Origin: Bufo bufo | Taxonomy: Eukaryota > Chordata > Amphibia > Anura > Bufonidae | NCBI RefSeq assembly: GCF_905171765.1 | Contig: NC_053397.1 | Span: 112,423,295-112,487,294 of the forward strand | Direction of reading: 5' to 3' | Length of the DNA stretch: 64,000 nt | Shown here: piece by piece, positions 11,075-22,384 of the stretch | Layout: each line of letters begins with the position of its first letter | Position numbering within the stretch: position 1 is the stretch's first letter | Position numbers and translations under genes: made by a program | Notes under the pieces: model-generated | The model's database searches: none | Seen by the model: only the letters and a program-made list of their open reading frames with translations | Told to the model about the DNA's origin: nothing

Positions 11075-14000
11075 TTGTTAGTCCTCATGTGGTTGCTATC
11101 TCACCACTCTGTGACTGGGCCATTATGTTGACCAATCATGCGCTTGCCACCTCATCACTGTGTGACTGGGCCATTATGTTGACTACTCACGCAGCTGCTA
11201 CCTCCCCACTCTGTGACTGGGCCATTATGTAAACTCCTCATGCAGTTGCCACCTCCCCACTGTGTGACTGGGCCGCTATGTTGACTCCTCATACAGTTGC
11301 CACCTCACCACTCTGTGACTGGGCCATTTTGTTGATTGCTGACGCGGTTGCCACCTCCCCACTTTGCGACTGAGCCACTATGTTGACTCCTCATGCAGTT
11401 GCCACCCTCACGACTCTGTGACTGGGCCACTATGTTGAATGCTCATGCGGTTGCCACCTCACCACTCTGTAACTGGGCCATTGTGTTGACTTCTAATGCG
11501 GTTGCCACATCCCCACTCTGTGACTGGGCCATTGTGTTGACTACTCTTGCAGTTGCCACACTCCCCGCACTGTAACTGAGCCAATGTGTTGCCTCCTCAT
11601 GCAGTAGCCACCCTCACCACTCTGTGTTTGGTACACTATTTTGAATACTCATGCACTTGCCACCTCACCACTCTGTGACTGGGCCATTATGTTGACTACT
11701 CACGAAGCTGCCACCTCCCCACTCTGCGACTGGGTCATTATGTTGACTCCTCATGCAGTTACCACCTCCCCACTCTGTAACTGAGCTACTGAGTTGACTC
11801 CTCATGCAGTTGCCACCCTCACCACTCTGTAACTGTGCCACTATGTTGAATACTTATGCGCTTGCCACCTCACCACACTGTGACTGGGCCATTTTGTTGA
11901 CTATTGACGTGGTTGCCACCTCCCCACTTTTTGACTGGGCCACTATGTTGACTCATGCAGTTTCCACCCTCGCCTCTCTGTGACTGGGCCACTATGTTGA
12001 ATACTCATGCGGTTGCCACCTCACCACTCTGTAACTGGGCCATTGTGTTGACTCCTTATGCATTTGTCACCTCTCCACTCTGTGACTGGGCCACTATGTT
12101 GACTTGTCATGTAGTTGCCACCCTCCCCACACTGTAATTGGGCCACTGTGTTGACTCCTCATGTGGTTGCCACCTCACCACTCTGTGGCTGGGCCATTGT
12201 GTTGGCTTCTCATGTGGTTGCCACCCTGCCCACACTATAATTGGGCCACTGTGTGGACTCCTCATGCAGTTGCCACTTCCCCACTCAGGGACTGGGCCAC
12301 TATGTTATCTCCACATGCGGTTGGCACCTCACCACTCTGTGACTGACCACTACGTTGATTCCTCATGTGGTTGCCATCTCACCACTCTGTGAATGGGCCA
12401 TTATGTTATCTCCTCATACAGTTGCCACCTCACTACTCTGTGACTGACCACTATGTTGACTCCTCATGTGGTTGCCATCTCACTACTCTGTGACTGGGCC
12501 ATTATGTTGAATACGCATGCGCTTGCCACCTCACCACACTCTGACTAGGCCATTATTTTGACTACTGACGCAGCTGCCACCTCCCCACTCTGTTACTGGG
12601 CCATTATGTTGACACTTCATGTGGTTTCCTGCTCCCAACTTTGTGACTGGGCCACTACATTGAATACTCATGCGCTCGTCACCTCACCACTCTGTGACTG
12701 GGCCAGTATGTTGACTACTGATGTAGCTGCGAGCTCCCCACTCTGTGACTGGGCCATTATGTTGACTCTTTATGTGGTTGCCACCTCCCCACTTTGTGAC
12801 TGGACCACTATGTTGACTCCTCATGCAGTTGCCACCCTCACCACTCTGTGACTGGGCCATTGTATTGTCTCCTTATGCAGTTGTCACCTCTCTACTCTGT
12901 GACTGGACCACTATGTTGACTCCTCATGAAGTTGCCACCCTCACCACTCTGTGACTGGGCCACTATGTTGAATACTCTTGCAGTTGCCACCTCACCACTC
13001 TTTAACTGGGCCATTGTGTTCACTCCTCATGCAGTTGTCACCTCTCCACTCTGTGACCGGGCCACTATGTTGACCTCTCACACAGTTGCCACCCTTCCCA
13101 CACTGTAACTGGCCACTGTGTTGATTCCTCATGTGGTTTCCACGTCATCACTCTGTGGCTCAGCCATTGTGTTGACTCCTCATGCGGTTGCCACCCTCCC
13201 CACTCTGTAACAGGGCCATTATGTTGACTCATCATACAGTTGCCATCTCACCACTCTGTGACTGGGCCATTATGTTATCTCCTCATGCGGTTGCCACCTC
13301 ACCACTCTGTGACTGACCACTATGTTGACTCCTCATGTGGTTGACATCTCATCACTCTGTGACTGGGCCATTATGTTGAATACTCATGCACTTGCCACCT
13401 CACCACTCTGTGACTGTGCTATTATGTTGACTACTGAAGGATATTGATACTTTGGAGAGAGTTCAGAGAAGAGCTACTAAACTAGTACATGGATTGCAGG
13501 ATAAAACTTACCAGGAAATATTAAAGGACCTTAACATGTATAGCTTGGAAGAAAGACGAGACAGAGGGGATATGATAGAAACTTTTAAATACATAAAGGG
13601 AATCAACACGGTAAAAGAGGAGGGAATATTTAAAAGAAGAAAAACTGCTTCAAGAGGACATAGTTTTAAATTAGAGGGGCAAAGGTTTAAAAGTAATATC
13701 AGGAAGTATTACTTTAGTGAGAGAGTAGTGGATGCATGGAATAACCTTCCTGCAATAGTGGTAGCTGCAAATAAAGTGAAGGAGTTTAAGCATGCATGGG
13801 ATAGGCATAAGGCCATCCTTCATATAAGATAGGGCCAGGGGCTATTCATAGTATTCAGTATATTGGGCAGACTAGATGGGCCAAATGGTTCTTATCTGCC
13901 GACACATTCTATGTTTCTATGTTTCTAAACTCACGCGGCTGCCACCTCCCCACTCTGTAACTGGGCCATTGTGTTGACTTCTCATGCAGTTGCCACCCTC

Positions 14001-14575
14001 CCCACACTGTAGCTGGGCCACTGGGTTGACTCCTCATGTGGCTGCCACCCTGCCCACACTGTAACTGAGCCACTGTGCAGACTCCTCATGCGGTTTCCAC
14101 CCTCCCCACTCTGTAACAGGGCCATTATGTTGACTCCTCATGCAGTTGCCACCTCCCCACTCTGTGACTGGGCCACTATGTTATCTCCTCGTGTGGTTGC
14201 CACCTCACCAATCTGTGACTGGCCACTGTGTTGATTGCTTATGTGGTTGCCATCTCACCACTCTGTGAATGGGCAATTCTATTATCCCCTCATGCGGTAG
14301 CCACCTCACCACTCTGTGACTAACCACTATGTTGACTCCTCATGTGGTTGCCATCTATCCGCTCTGTGACTGGGCCACTATGTTGACTATTCCTGCGGCC
14401 GCCACCTCCCCACTCTGTGACTGACCACTATGTTGACTCCGTCCTCATGTGGTTGCCATCTCACACTCTGTGACTGGGCCACTATGTTATCTCCTCATGC
14501 GGTTGCCACCTCACCACTCTGTGACTGACCACTATGTTGACTCTTCATGTGTTTGCCATCTCACCACTCTGTGTG
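11075..14575 (+). repeat. 51/52-bp minisatellite, ~3 kb of repeats
   Basis: Dozens of units with the core ctctgtgactgggccattatgttgact and catgcggttgccacctc. Periods are mainly 51-52 bp, with units lacking a few bases. It is the same family as the hAT2 array at 8515-8990. A LINE 3' end interrupts it at 13437-13926, and it ends at the A-tail of L1a (about 14578). Because 51 is a multiple of 3, long periodic frames appear by chance; they are not genes. Confidence 0.92.
13437..13926 (+). pseudogene. CR1/L2-type LINE 3' end (5'-truncated insertion)
   Basis: A 126-codon open frame (13452-13832) covers the C-terminal end of a non-LTR reverse transcriptase protein: ERVQRRATKLVHGL, YSLEERRDRGDMIETFKYI and YFSERVVDAWNNLP. 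It is followed by a short 3' UTR ending in the repeated tail atgttt ctatgtttcta, typical of this clade. It is 5'-truncated and inserted in the plus orientation into the minisatellite: array sequence gttgactactga stops at the left and actcacgcggctgcc resumes at the right. Any target duplication is at most about 3 bp (act). Confidence 0.88.
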
Positions 14576-15985
14576 TGTTTTTTTAATAATCTTCATTCCA
14601 GTTATAAAACATATGAAAAGGCATTACAAACATTAATTTTTTTTTATTAGAAAGCAATACCCACCCTCCTAACCCACCAAGCAACAGCAGAGAGCAGTGA
14701 GAGGGAAAAAAAAACCCTATTAACTTTTCTTCTTAACCTTTGAACTTCTCCATGAATTTCTTCCACCTACACCATAAGCTAATGGATATGATAGATACAG
14801 TATGCATTTTATTTATTTTAATATAGCCAGCTTTCTCAATAGAGCTATAAAGACTCATATTCATCCACTCTTTAACAGTGGGCAAGTCTGTTCTCATCCA
14901 TCTTCTGGACACTAATAAGCGAGCCATGAAGAAGGATTTATACACCATAATCTGATTCATTCTTTATAGGTTATGCGGAGTTTAACCCAAAACGCAGATA
15001 AATATCGAGAAAGTTAATTTAAGGCAAAAATGTCTCCCATCATTTCAGAGAGACTGCCAAAATGGTTGTATTTTGGGACAACACCACCACATATGAATAA
15101 TATCTGCTTTAGCATTTTCACATCTTGGGCATATAGCTGCAGTGCCCGTTGAGAATTTTTGAAGCCAAGTTGGGGTCACATAAAGCCGATGCAGAATAAT
15201 AAATTAAGTTACTCAGTGCGCTGGATTATTCAGACATTTACTCACTTGCCAATATCTCTTCCACTGTTCCTCAGTTATTAGACCTAAATCCTTTTCCCAT
15301 GCTAACTTACTAGTGCATCTTTCCCCCTTATCTATAGCTGCTCTTAATTTTTTATATAATATTGACACTAATTTATGATTACTCCTCCACTTTAAATTAA
15401 GATCCAATATTACATGTGTACATAACGTCCTAGGTATCCTATCTATAATTGCTTTAAATATTGCCAATAATTGCAAGTATTGAAACAACCCCTGCCTATC
15501 ATCACCTAAATTCTCTAATAAATCTTCCTTTGACTTCAGTGCTCCATCCCTAATATATTGTGATAAATACCTAAATCCTTTCATTATCCAATATTTAGCC
15601 TCTTCAATAAAAGTATTATCCCCCAAAATGTAACTATACCAAAAAGGGGTTATTCGTGTAAAACCATCCAAACCCAAGTAGTGTTTAAATGTGGCCCAAG
15701 CTCCCACCAAGGATTTAACCAGAGGAATCTGATACTCTCTTTAATAATATAATTGTCCTGATTCAAGAAGTACAAAAATATTTGGCAGTGAACCTACACT
15801 ATTATTTACTAAACCCCTTAAAAAATCCACCTAAACAGTAAAGCTTCATATGCAAACCTCTAAACCTCCATAATCAAAGGCCCTAGTAAACCAACAAAAT
15901 TTTTTCCTCACTCTCTTACCTGCCCACAAAAGATCATTAAACAGTTTCTCAATTTCCTTAAATACCGCTTTACCTAAATAAATAG
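14576..15985 (-). pseudogene. L1a ORF2 C-terminal region and 3' end
   Basis: Read on the minus strand, this is the end of an L1-type ORF2. It starts KAVFKEIEKLFNDLLWAGKR (about 15900-15975), continues through GAWATFKHYLGLDGFTRITPFW (around 15650-15705) and QWKRYWQVSKCLNN, and ends in a cysteine motif with HMWWCCP (about 15080-15130). A 3' UTR and a short A-tail at about 14578-14584 follow. Several frameshifts and stops are present. The upstream part is not adjacent but lies at 22385-23600, because L1b inserted between the two halves. L1 proteins nick and reverse transcribe at the target. Confidence 0.8.
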
Positions 15986-16012
15986 GATTTTCATTTTTTT
16001 CTTTTTTTTAAA

Positions 16013-17690
16013 ATAAATATTTATTATATTTTTCCATCCATTAGAAAGTTATTCAATAGTCATCTTATTCTTACATTGCATATAATTCCCCAACCCCCCA
16101 CCCTTAACGTGCCAGTTGCTCAAGAGAAAAACTAATAAAAATAAAAAATAATATTCCTTTCTCTTTCCTCCCCCCCCCTCCCCATCCCGAACCTCCTCCC
16201 CATATGCCCAGCTCTCCCTCATCGGTCCTCAGTTTTTATTTAGCTATTTCTGCCATAACCTGGCAAATCGATGTTTTTTCTTAATCCCAACCAGATGGAA
16301 TTCCTCTCTGGCCAGCGACACTCTAGTGAGGGTCTCCCATTCTTTAACCGTGGGAACAGCACTCCCCCCAGTGTCCAACTATACCTTTCCTGGCTTGAAA
16401 CAGTAATTTAATTGCTATCTCTCTATGTTGGGGGGCATCTACTCCATCCATCACCCCTAAAATACATTCCTCGAAGTGCCTAGGCACTATAAACCGGTGG
16501 TATTCCTCTATTTTATCAATAATCTTTACCCAATAATCTTGAATTTTTAAACATGTCCATAATATATGTATATCGTCCACTCCTATCTCTCCACATTTTT
16601 GACAAGTAAAAACTTTAGATTTATAACATTTTATTAACTATCGTAAAGACGATACAATATATTAAATTGGGTTATTCTATAGGAAAATTCCTTGAGACCC
16701 TGTTCTTTGCCTGTATAACCGATTCCCAAAAATCTTCCCGTTAGGGATTCAAGGCACCCTGCCATTTATACATTAGATTGTCAACTGCTCTTCTGTTGTT
16801 CTTTTGGTGCGACAGGCATTGGTATATTCTTGAAACCAGTTTCTTGCCTGGTATTAATTTAGTGATATTAACCAAAGGCTGCGGTAGAACAGTTATTTGT
16901 GTGCCTTTCCCTATCATTTTATACAGTGCTTGTTTTAGTTGTAAGTAATAAAACCTCAACTCTATATTTTTCAATTGGTATTTCCTTTTTAGCTCTTCGT
17001 AAGGGATTATATCCCCCTCTTCCCATATCTAGCCTAATTTAATGTTGTCCCATAATATGGTGTCAGCATGAAAACCAGTCTGGGACCATAGTTCTTTTGC
17101 TGCCTTCCAATTTTTAGCCATCAACGCAATTAAAGGTGTATAATTACATCCCTGTTGGGCCAGAATGCCTGCTTCCATTATTTGAAAGATATTACATTTT
17201 ACCAGTCTTTTATTAATCCCTACTATTATATTCTTATAGCTTTGTGTGTTACTCCATGTTATCATATTTTTTATAATCCCAGAAATGAAATAAAGTTCCA
17301 AATCTGGTACAGATAATCCACCCTCCTTCTCATGGATACACAGTATCTGTGCCTTTATCCTCGTTTTTTTTCCCTCGCCATATTAAATCCGTTAGTAAAC
17401 TGGCTATTTTTTTTAAAATATCTTTTAGGGATTATCACTGGTGTGTTCCACAGAATATAATTCAGGGCAGGTAATAAACACATCTTCACCAAGGAAATGC
17501 TACCCACCATCGACACGTACAGTCTTTTCCATACCTCTGTTTTCTTCCTGAATCGGACATAATCATTAGGATCTGGGGTAATCTGAATTCCCAGATATTT
17601 AACAGGTTCATTAATCATCTTAATTTCCAACATTCCCGGTCTAAAATTGTTCAGAGGATCGATTGGGATACAAGCTGATTTAGACCAATC
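16013..17690 (-). pseudogene. L1b ORF2 C-terminal half
   Basis: Minus-strand fragments in order: DWSKSACIPIDPL followed by MLEIKMINEPVKYLGIQITPD and LVKMCLLPALNYILWNTPV (17690-17355). Next come a helical region (17300-17030), FYYLQLKQALYKM (about 16920), and a C-terminal cysteine-associated segment with DDIHILWTCLKIQDYW (16580-16510). These are the thumb and C-terminal regions of an L1 ORF2 protein. Multiple frameshifts separate the pieces. The 3' UTR occupies 16013-16340. Confidence 0.78.
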
Positions 17691-18190
17691 CTTGCGGATT
17701 GATTAGGCAAGATACAGACGTTTTGGGGTTTAGGTATGGTACTCATGAGGAAAAAATTGCTTTATATGCGGATGATCAGTGATGGCCAGTTCGCAGTGTT
17801 TGCCGACGAACACATGCGATCTGCCATCTTCACTCCCAAGTCCGGCGATGCAGAGGTAAGTCCTTACCTGTGCCTGCACTGCGAGCCGCTCTGAAACACA
17901 TGCGGTCACCGGGAGCAGGCAGTTCTGAGAACAGCCTTCATCGGGCTGTTCTCGGAACTGCCTGCTCCCGGTGACAGTATGTGTTTCAGAGCGTCTCGTG
18001 GCGCAGGCACAGGTAAGGACTTACCTCTGCATCGCTGGACTTGGGAGTGAAGATGGCAGATCGCATGTGTTCGTCGGCGAACACTGCGAACTGGCCATCA
18101 CTGATCATCCACATATAAAGCAATTTTTTCCTCATGAGTACCATACCTAAACCCCAAAACGTCTGTATCTTGCCTAATCATATCCGCAAG
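17690..18190. repeat. ~500-bp palindrome: MITE flanked by inverted copies of L1 sequence
   Basis: The arms are about 245-250 bp and meet near 17942. The inner part (about 17787-18106) is a hAT-MITE-like foldback ending cagtgatggcc/ggccatcactg. The outer 90-100 bp of each arm is L1 ORF2 sequence ending at the catalytic (Y/V)DD codons, present once in each orientation. The arms differ at several scattered bases (for example gcggat against gtggat), so this is not one sequence duplicated by assembly. Confidence 0.85.
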
Positions 18191-18314
18191 TGGCTCAATA
18201 GCTATAGCAAATAGCAGAGGGGAGAGGGGGAAATTTCAGTATACAGTAACTTTACCCATGAGAGAAAACAGTCGCCAAATCCCATTTTCTTCATTGTGTT
18301 GATCAAAAAGGGCC
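18191..18314 (-). pseudogene. L1b ORF2 reverse transcriptase piece
   Basis: The minus strand reads PFLINTMKKMGFGDCFLSWVKLLY, then an internal deletion, then a PLSPLLFAIAIEPLA-like stretch in another frame leading into the palindrome arm with the catalytic DD. It continues the piece at 19413 directly across the solo LTR. Confidence 0.75.
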
Positions 18315-19412
18315 TGTCATGAGTTGGAGGTCCCAGGAGAGACCACCGCGTCGTCAAGCAATAAACGGAAATCAGGTACAGACACATAAGAGTTTATTGC
18401 ACAAACAGAAACATGGAAAGCAGCACAGATAAAACATGAGCTCTATGTACCGTCAGCACAGTGGGAGAAAACCCCCACTGCGCCATTGTCTAGTAATACT
18501 CCAGAGGGGCGTAACTAAGCAACTCCTGGTTTTCACTAGAGCCCTAGATGGTAGGGTTAGACTTAGCCGTAGGAAGTTGCCAGGGTCCACTCTGGAGCGT
18601 GAACTAGACAGTGACAGCAGGAGCGAATGGACAACAGGTACCAGAAGGTACCGACGGCACATAGGCATACATAACATACAGGCAAATACAAAACAGGGCA
18701 AATAATAACACAAGCAGGAGTTCATGCAAGGGAGCAGGAGTGGCAATGAGCAGAGAAGGACTTGCTCCACCAGTAGTAAACTGCATGGCCTTGTCATGCC
18801 ACTCTGCTGCAAAGGCTTGCTGAACACAGACATATGAATACAAAACAGGGCAACTAATAATACAAACAGGAGTTCACGCAAGGGAGCAGGAGTGGCAATG
18901 AGCAGAGAAGGACTTGCTCCACCAGTAGTAAACTGCATGGCCTTGTCATGCCACTCTGCTACAAAGGCTTGCTGAACACAGACATCAGAATAAACACAAA
19001 GTAACTAAAACATAACAGGCAGAACAGATAACAGACAGACTACGTTAAAGAGGACGGGAAAGGACGTAAATGAACAAGTAGGGAAACCCACAGAGCACAG
19101 GCAGACAGACACGGATCCCATGGGTCAGCAGCATGGGAGAGAGAGAGAGTACAAACCAGGAGCAGGACAGGACAAGACAACACACACCAGGAGAGCTGAA
19201 ACAAAACTGAGGAAACCTCAGCCTTATATACAGGTTCCATGGGTGCAGCAGAGAGACCACACCCATGGAGCAGACAGAGGATTAACTCCTAATAGGAATA
19301 CAGGGGAGTTAACCCATACAGAACCACAAAAGACACACAAGAACAGAACTTCAGCGAGGAGCGCCGAATGAGCAAGAACGGAAGGTCACAGTCAAAGGTA
19401 ACGACTGTGACA
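18315..19412 (-). mobile_element. Solo LTR of the non-autonomous LTR family
   Basis: 1,098 bp bounded by TGTCA...TGACA in minus orientation, homologous over its length to the LTRs at 42088 and 44520. Flanks gggcc (18310-18314) and gagcc (19413-19417) form a 5-bp target duplication with one mismatch, splitting L1b between codons that read IEW and PFL. It has two copies of the 152-bp internal repeat, where the full element has three. No internal region remains, as expected after LTR-LTR recombination. Confidence 0.92.
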
Positions 19413-20150
19413 GAGCCATTCTATCGTGTCAAAAGCCTTTGAGGCGTCTATAATTACTATCATCCCTTCTCCGTAATTTGTGGGTTCAAGCTGGGTACTC
19501 AAGAAATATCTCATAATGTTCTCAGTAGTAGTTTTCCCTGACATGAACCCCGATTGATCCTCATGAACAAGCAACGGGATCACACTCCTAAGTCTAGTTG
19601 CCAAAATCTTAGCTAATATTTTGTTGTCAGTGTTGATTAGTGAAATAGGACAGTATGAATCCATTAAGGCTGAGTCCTTGCCAGGCTTTAATATAAGTGT
19701 AATTGAGGCTTCTCGCAGGGAGTCTGGCAGTTTACCCATCTATTTTGAAGTTTCCCACATCTCCAACAGTTTTGGTATTAATATTTCTTTATACTGAGCA
19801 TACACCTCAAACGGAATACCATCCATTCCTGGGGCCTTGTTCTTTGTTATCCTAATTAGCGTATCCTTCACTTCTAAAGGGATTAGAGAATATTCCAGGG
19901 ACATACATTGATCTGTTGTTAACCTAGAAGTAGTAATTCCATCCAAAAACTGTTGTATTTGTTCTGAGTTTTTATTTATCTTACTACTATATATATCAGC
20001 AAAATATTTTTTAAGCAGATTTTATTCCAGATTTATTATTTTCTCTCTTATTCCTTTCCTGTATATTGCTGTATATTTTGTAATAATCCCTCTGATAAAG
20101 GCCTTGGCAGCCTCCCATACCACATTAACTGCCACTGAACCGTCATTCAT
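19413..20150 (-). pseudogene. L1b ORF2 reverse transcriptase, N-terminal half
   Basis: Minus-strand frames read KNKAPGMDGIPFEVYAQYKE, then LPDSLREASITLILKPGKD, ISLINTDNKILAKILATRL, LLVHEDQSGFMSGKTT and IVIIDASKAFDTIEW. These are the fingers and first palm motifs of an L1 reverse transcriptase, including the first catalytic aspartate block. A stop and frame break occur near 19740. The solo LTR cuts the domain right after DTIEW. Confidence 0.82.
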
Positions 20151-20405
20151 CTAAAAAAACTCTATTATTTCTCCCAAAATCTTACTGTGTATATCCATCA
20201 TATTTATCCATCCTATATTTATATTCATCCCTCTTTTTTTTATCTTTTCTGTTTTCATTTTTATATTAATTGGATTGTGATCCGAAATTCCCCGTTGCCC
20301 ATATTTCACCCCTACAATCTTAAGTGAACCTTTCTTATTTGTGAAAACTAAATCAATCCGTGATAGACTCCTATGAGTCTTTGAGAAACACAAGTATTTT
20401 CTTAA
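20151..20405 (-). pseudogene. L1b ORF2 endonuclease, C-terminal part
   Basis: Reads RKYLCFSKTHRSLSRIDLVFTNK and ISDHNPINIKMK, the SRID and SDH motifs of an L1 apurinic-like endonuclease. The central endonuclease region is missing: across the MITE the frame joins YPNL to RKYL directly, so a deletion of roughly half the domain preceded the MITE insertion. Confidence 0.8.
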
Positions 20406-21571
20406 GGCCTCATGCACACGACCATATTTTTTTGCGGTCCACAAAAATGGGTTCCGTTTTGCCGTGATCCGTGACCGTTTTTTCGTCCGTGGGTCTTCCT
20501 TGATTTTTGGAGGATCCACGGACATGAAAAAAAAGTCGTTTTGGTGTCAAAAGCTCCCGGCCGGACCTGTCACTTACCAGTAGGAGGAGCTCCCGACCGG
20601 ACGCAGACCATCGCAGCTCGCAGGTAAGTATAATGGTTCTACAAATTGCTAAGTAACCATGGCAACCGGGACTGCAGTAGCGTCCTGGTTGCCATGGTTA
20701 CCGATCGGAGCCCCAGCGATTAAACTGGGACTCCGATCGGTACACTCCGCTGCCACCAATGATAGGGGGGAGATTTTAATTAGGAGGGGGAGGGAGGGGA
20801 GAAGGCCCACTGGCCACCAACGAGTTAACTACAGGGGAGGGAGGGGGGGCCCACTGGCCACCAACGAGTTAACTACAGGGGAGGGAGGGGGGCCGGCCGC
20901 ACTGGCCACCAATGAGTTAACTACAGGGGAGGGGGGGGCCCACTGGCCACCAATGAGTTAACTATAGGGGAGGGGGGGCCCACTGGCCACCAATGAGTTA
21001 ACTACAGGGGAGGGGGGGCCGGCCGCACTGGCCACCAATGAGTTAACTACAGGGGAGGGGGGGGGGCCGCACTGGCCACCAATGTGTTAACTACAGGGGG
21101 GGGCTGCCCCCTGCTGCCTGGCAGCACCTTCCAGGCAGCAGGGGGCAGTCATGTACACAGTTCTGTTAGTATATTCTAACCTGAAGCGTCCCCATCACCA
21201 TGGGAACGCCTCTGTGTTAGAATATACTGTCGGTTCTGAGTTTTCACGAAGTGAAAACTCAGCTATGAAAAAGCTTTTATGCAGACGGATCTTCGGATCC
21301 GTCTGTATAAAAACTAACCTACGACCACGGATCACGGACACGGATGCCAATCTTGTGTGCATCCGTGTTCTTTCACGGACCCATTGACTTGAATGGGTCC
21401 GTGAACCGCTGGCCGTGAAAAAAATAGTACAGGTCATATTTTTTTCACGGCCAGGAAACACGGATCACGGATGCGGCTGCAAAATGGTGCATTTTCCGAT
21501 TTTTCCACGGACCCATTGAAAAAAACCGGAAAACGGCCACGGGTGCACACAACGGTCGTGTGCATGAGGCC
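20406..21571. mobile_element. Harbinger-like MITE with internal minisatellite
   Basis: Terminal inverted repeats GGCCTCATGCACACGAC are flanked by TAA on both sides (20403-20405 and 21572-21574). A TWA-type 3-bp duplication is the PIF/Harbinger signature. The inverted repeats extend inward imperfectly (cggatcacgg, ccgttttgccgtgatcc). The centre holds a G-rich tandem array. There is no coding capacity, and removing it restores the L1b frame. Confidence 0.82.
20800..21105 (+). repeat. G-rich ~44-bp tandem array inside the MITE
   Basis: Six to seven units of ccactggccaccaatgagttaac plus tacaggggaggggggg-type runs with variable G-tract length. The G-runs could form quadruplexes. Sequence outside this block returns to MITE arms. 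Confidence 0.88.
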
Positions 21572-21572
21572 T

Positions 21573-21735
21573 AAGTTTGGATACATATAATCCTCAGCCA
21601 TCGTCTCACCTGTCAAGTGTCTTTCTTGTAAACAGACTATAGCCGGAAGAGACCTTTGTATTGCATCATTAAACCGCAACTCTCTTTAATCCCCTGCTCA
21701 GCCCCCTAATATTCCATGAAATAATTCTCATATAA
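21573..21735 (-). pseudogene. L1b ORF2 start and endonuclease N-terminus
   Basis: The minus strand begins MRIISWNIRGLSRGLK (ATG at 21728-21730). After a frame break it reads LPAIVCLQERHLTGE, the first catalytic block (QE) of an L1 endonuclease. It stops at the Harbinger-like MITE. Confidence 0.78.
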
Positions 21736-22384
21736 TTTATTCTTAAATTTACCCTCTCTCAGGATATTGATCCGGACCCCCGGGGGTGGAGAAGGAGGAG
21801 GAACAAGGGGAAGAAAGGAGAGGCGTAAGAAGGGAGAGAGGAAGGGGAGGAAAGAAAGAGAACAAAAAAGATTTTTTTTCCCTTTTTTCTCTCTTGAGAA
21901 CACTACAACCAGCACGTTTATACCCTCCCTTCCCATCCCTCTTAAATGACCCAGGAAAGCCTAAGCCCTTGTTCTCTAACCTAGTATTCCCCCCTATGGC
22001 TCCCCGTCGAGCCCGACTCCCGCTCAGCTCTTTATCTTTTCTTTAACCCATTCTCCTGCCGCTTCTGCTGTATCAAAAAAACACGTTTTACTTTCCCACT
22101 CAATCCTTAACTGGATTAGCCGGAAACATCATCGAGTATTTCACATTCTTTGAACGGAGTAGGTCCTGTATCTCCATGTTGCATTTTTTTATTTCTTAAA
22201 ATACATCTTGCAGGCTAGGAGCATGCTTCAGAGAGTTTTTTTTTTCCGGCCTCATTCAACTGTATATTACCTATCTCCCCAGATTGGAAACTCTCCCCAG
22301 GTGGCACCAACCCAGGGTTTTACCCCAAGGGAGGTTCACCCTCTTGGTCTGGAGATACATCCCCTTTTTTTTCCTTTCTGGGGC
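21736..22384 (-). pseudogene. L1b ORF1 C-terminal part and inter-ORF region
   Basis: On the minus strand, 22040-22384 gives fragments such as KCNMEIQDLLRSKNVKYSMMF, then PANPVKD, a stop, and FFDTAEAAGEWV. This order resembles the C-terminal domain of L1 ORF1 proteins (nucleic-acid chaperones). Stops and frameshifts are present. The purine-rich stretch at 21780-21880 is the ORF1-ORF2 spacer. L1b begins inside ORF1 at about 22384. Confidence 0.65.

Larger units (their letters stand above)
15986..22384 (-). mobile_element. L1b: second L1, inserted in L1a and 5'-truncated in ORF1
   Basis: Its 3' A-rich tail (ttttctttttttttaaaat on the plus strand, about 15986-16012) abuts the L1a codons for ENP, and its 5' end at about 22384 abuts the L1a codons for LYVMQEN. 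Removing L1b rejoins L1a in frame, with gaaaat shared at both edges as a short target duplication. L1b begins inside the C-terminal part of ORF1 and contains a decayed ORF2. It is interrupted by a palindrome (17690-18190), a solo LTR (18315-19412) and a Harbinger-like MITE (20406-21571). Confidence 0.75.

Noticed and set aside
11393..13108. Many 60-97-codon frames with a repeating 17-residue pattern (CDWAIVLT...HAVATSPL)
   Set aside because: They follow from the 51-bp period of the minisatellite, which keeps frames open; other frames and units break freely, and no start context or family is recognisable.
21767..22046. Lys/Arg/Glu-rich plus-strand frames
   Set aside because: Fall on the purine-rich spacer between L1b ORF1 and ORF2 on the opposite strand.
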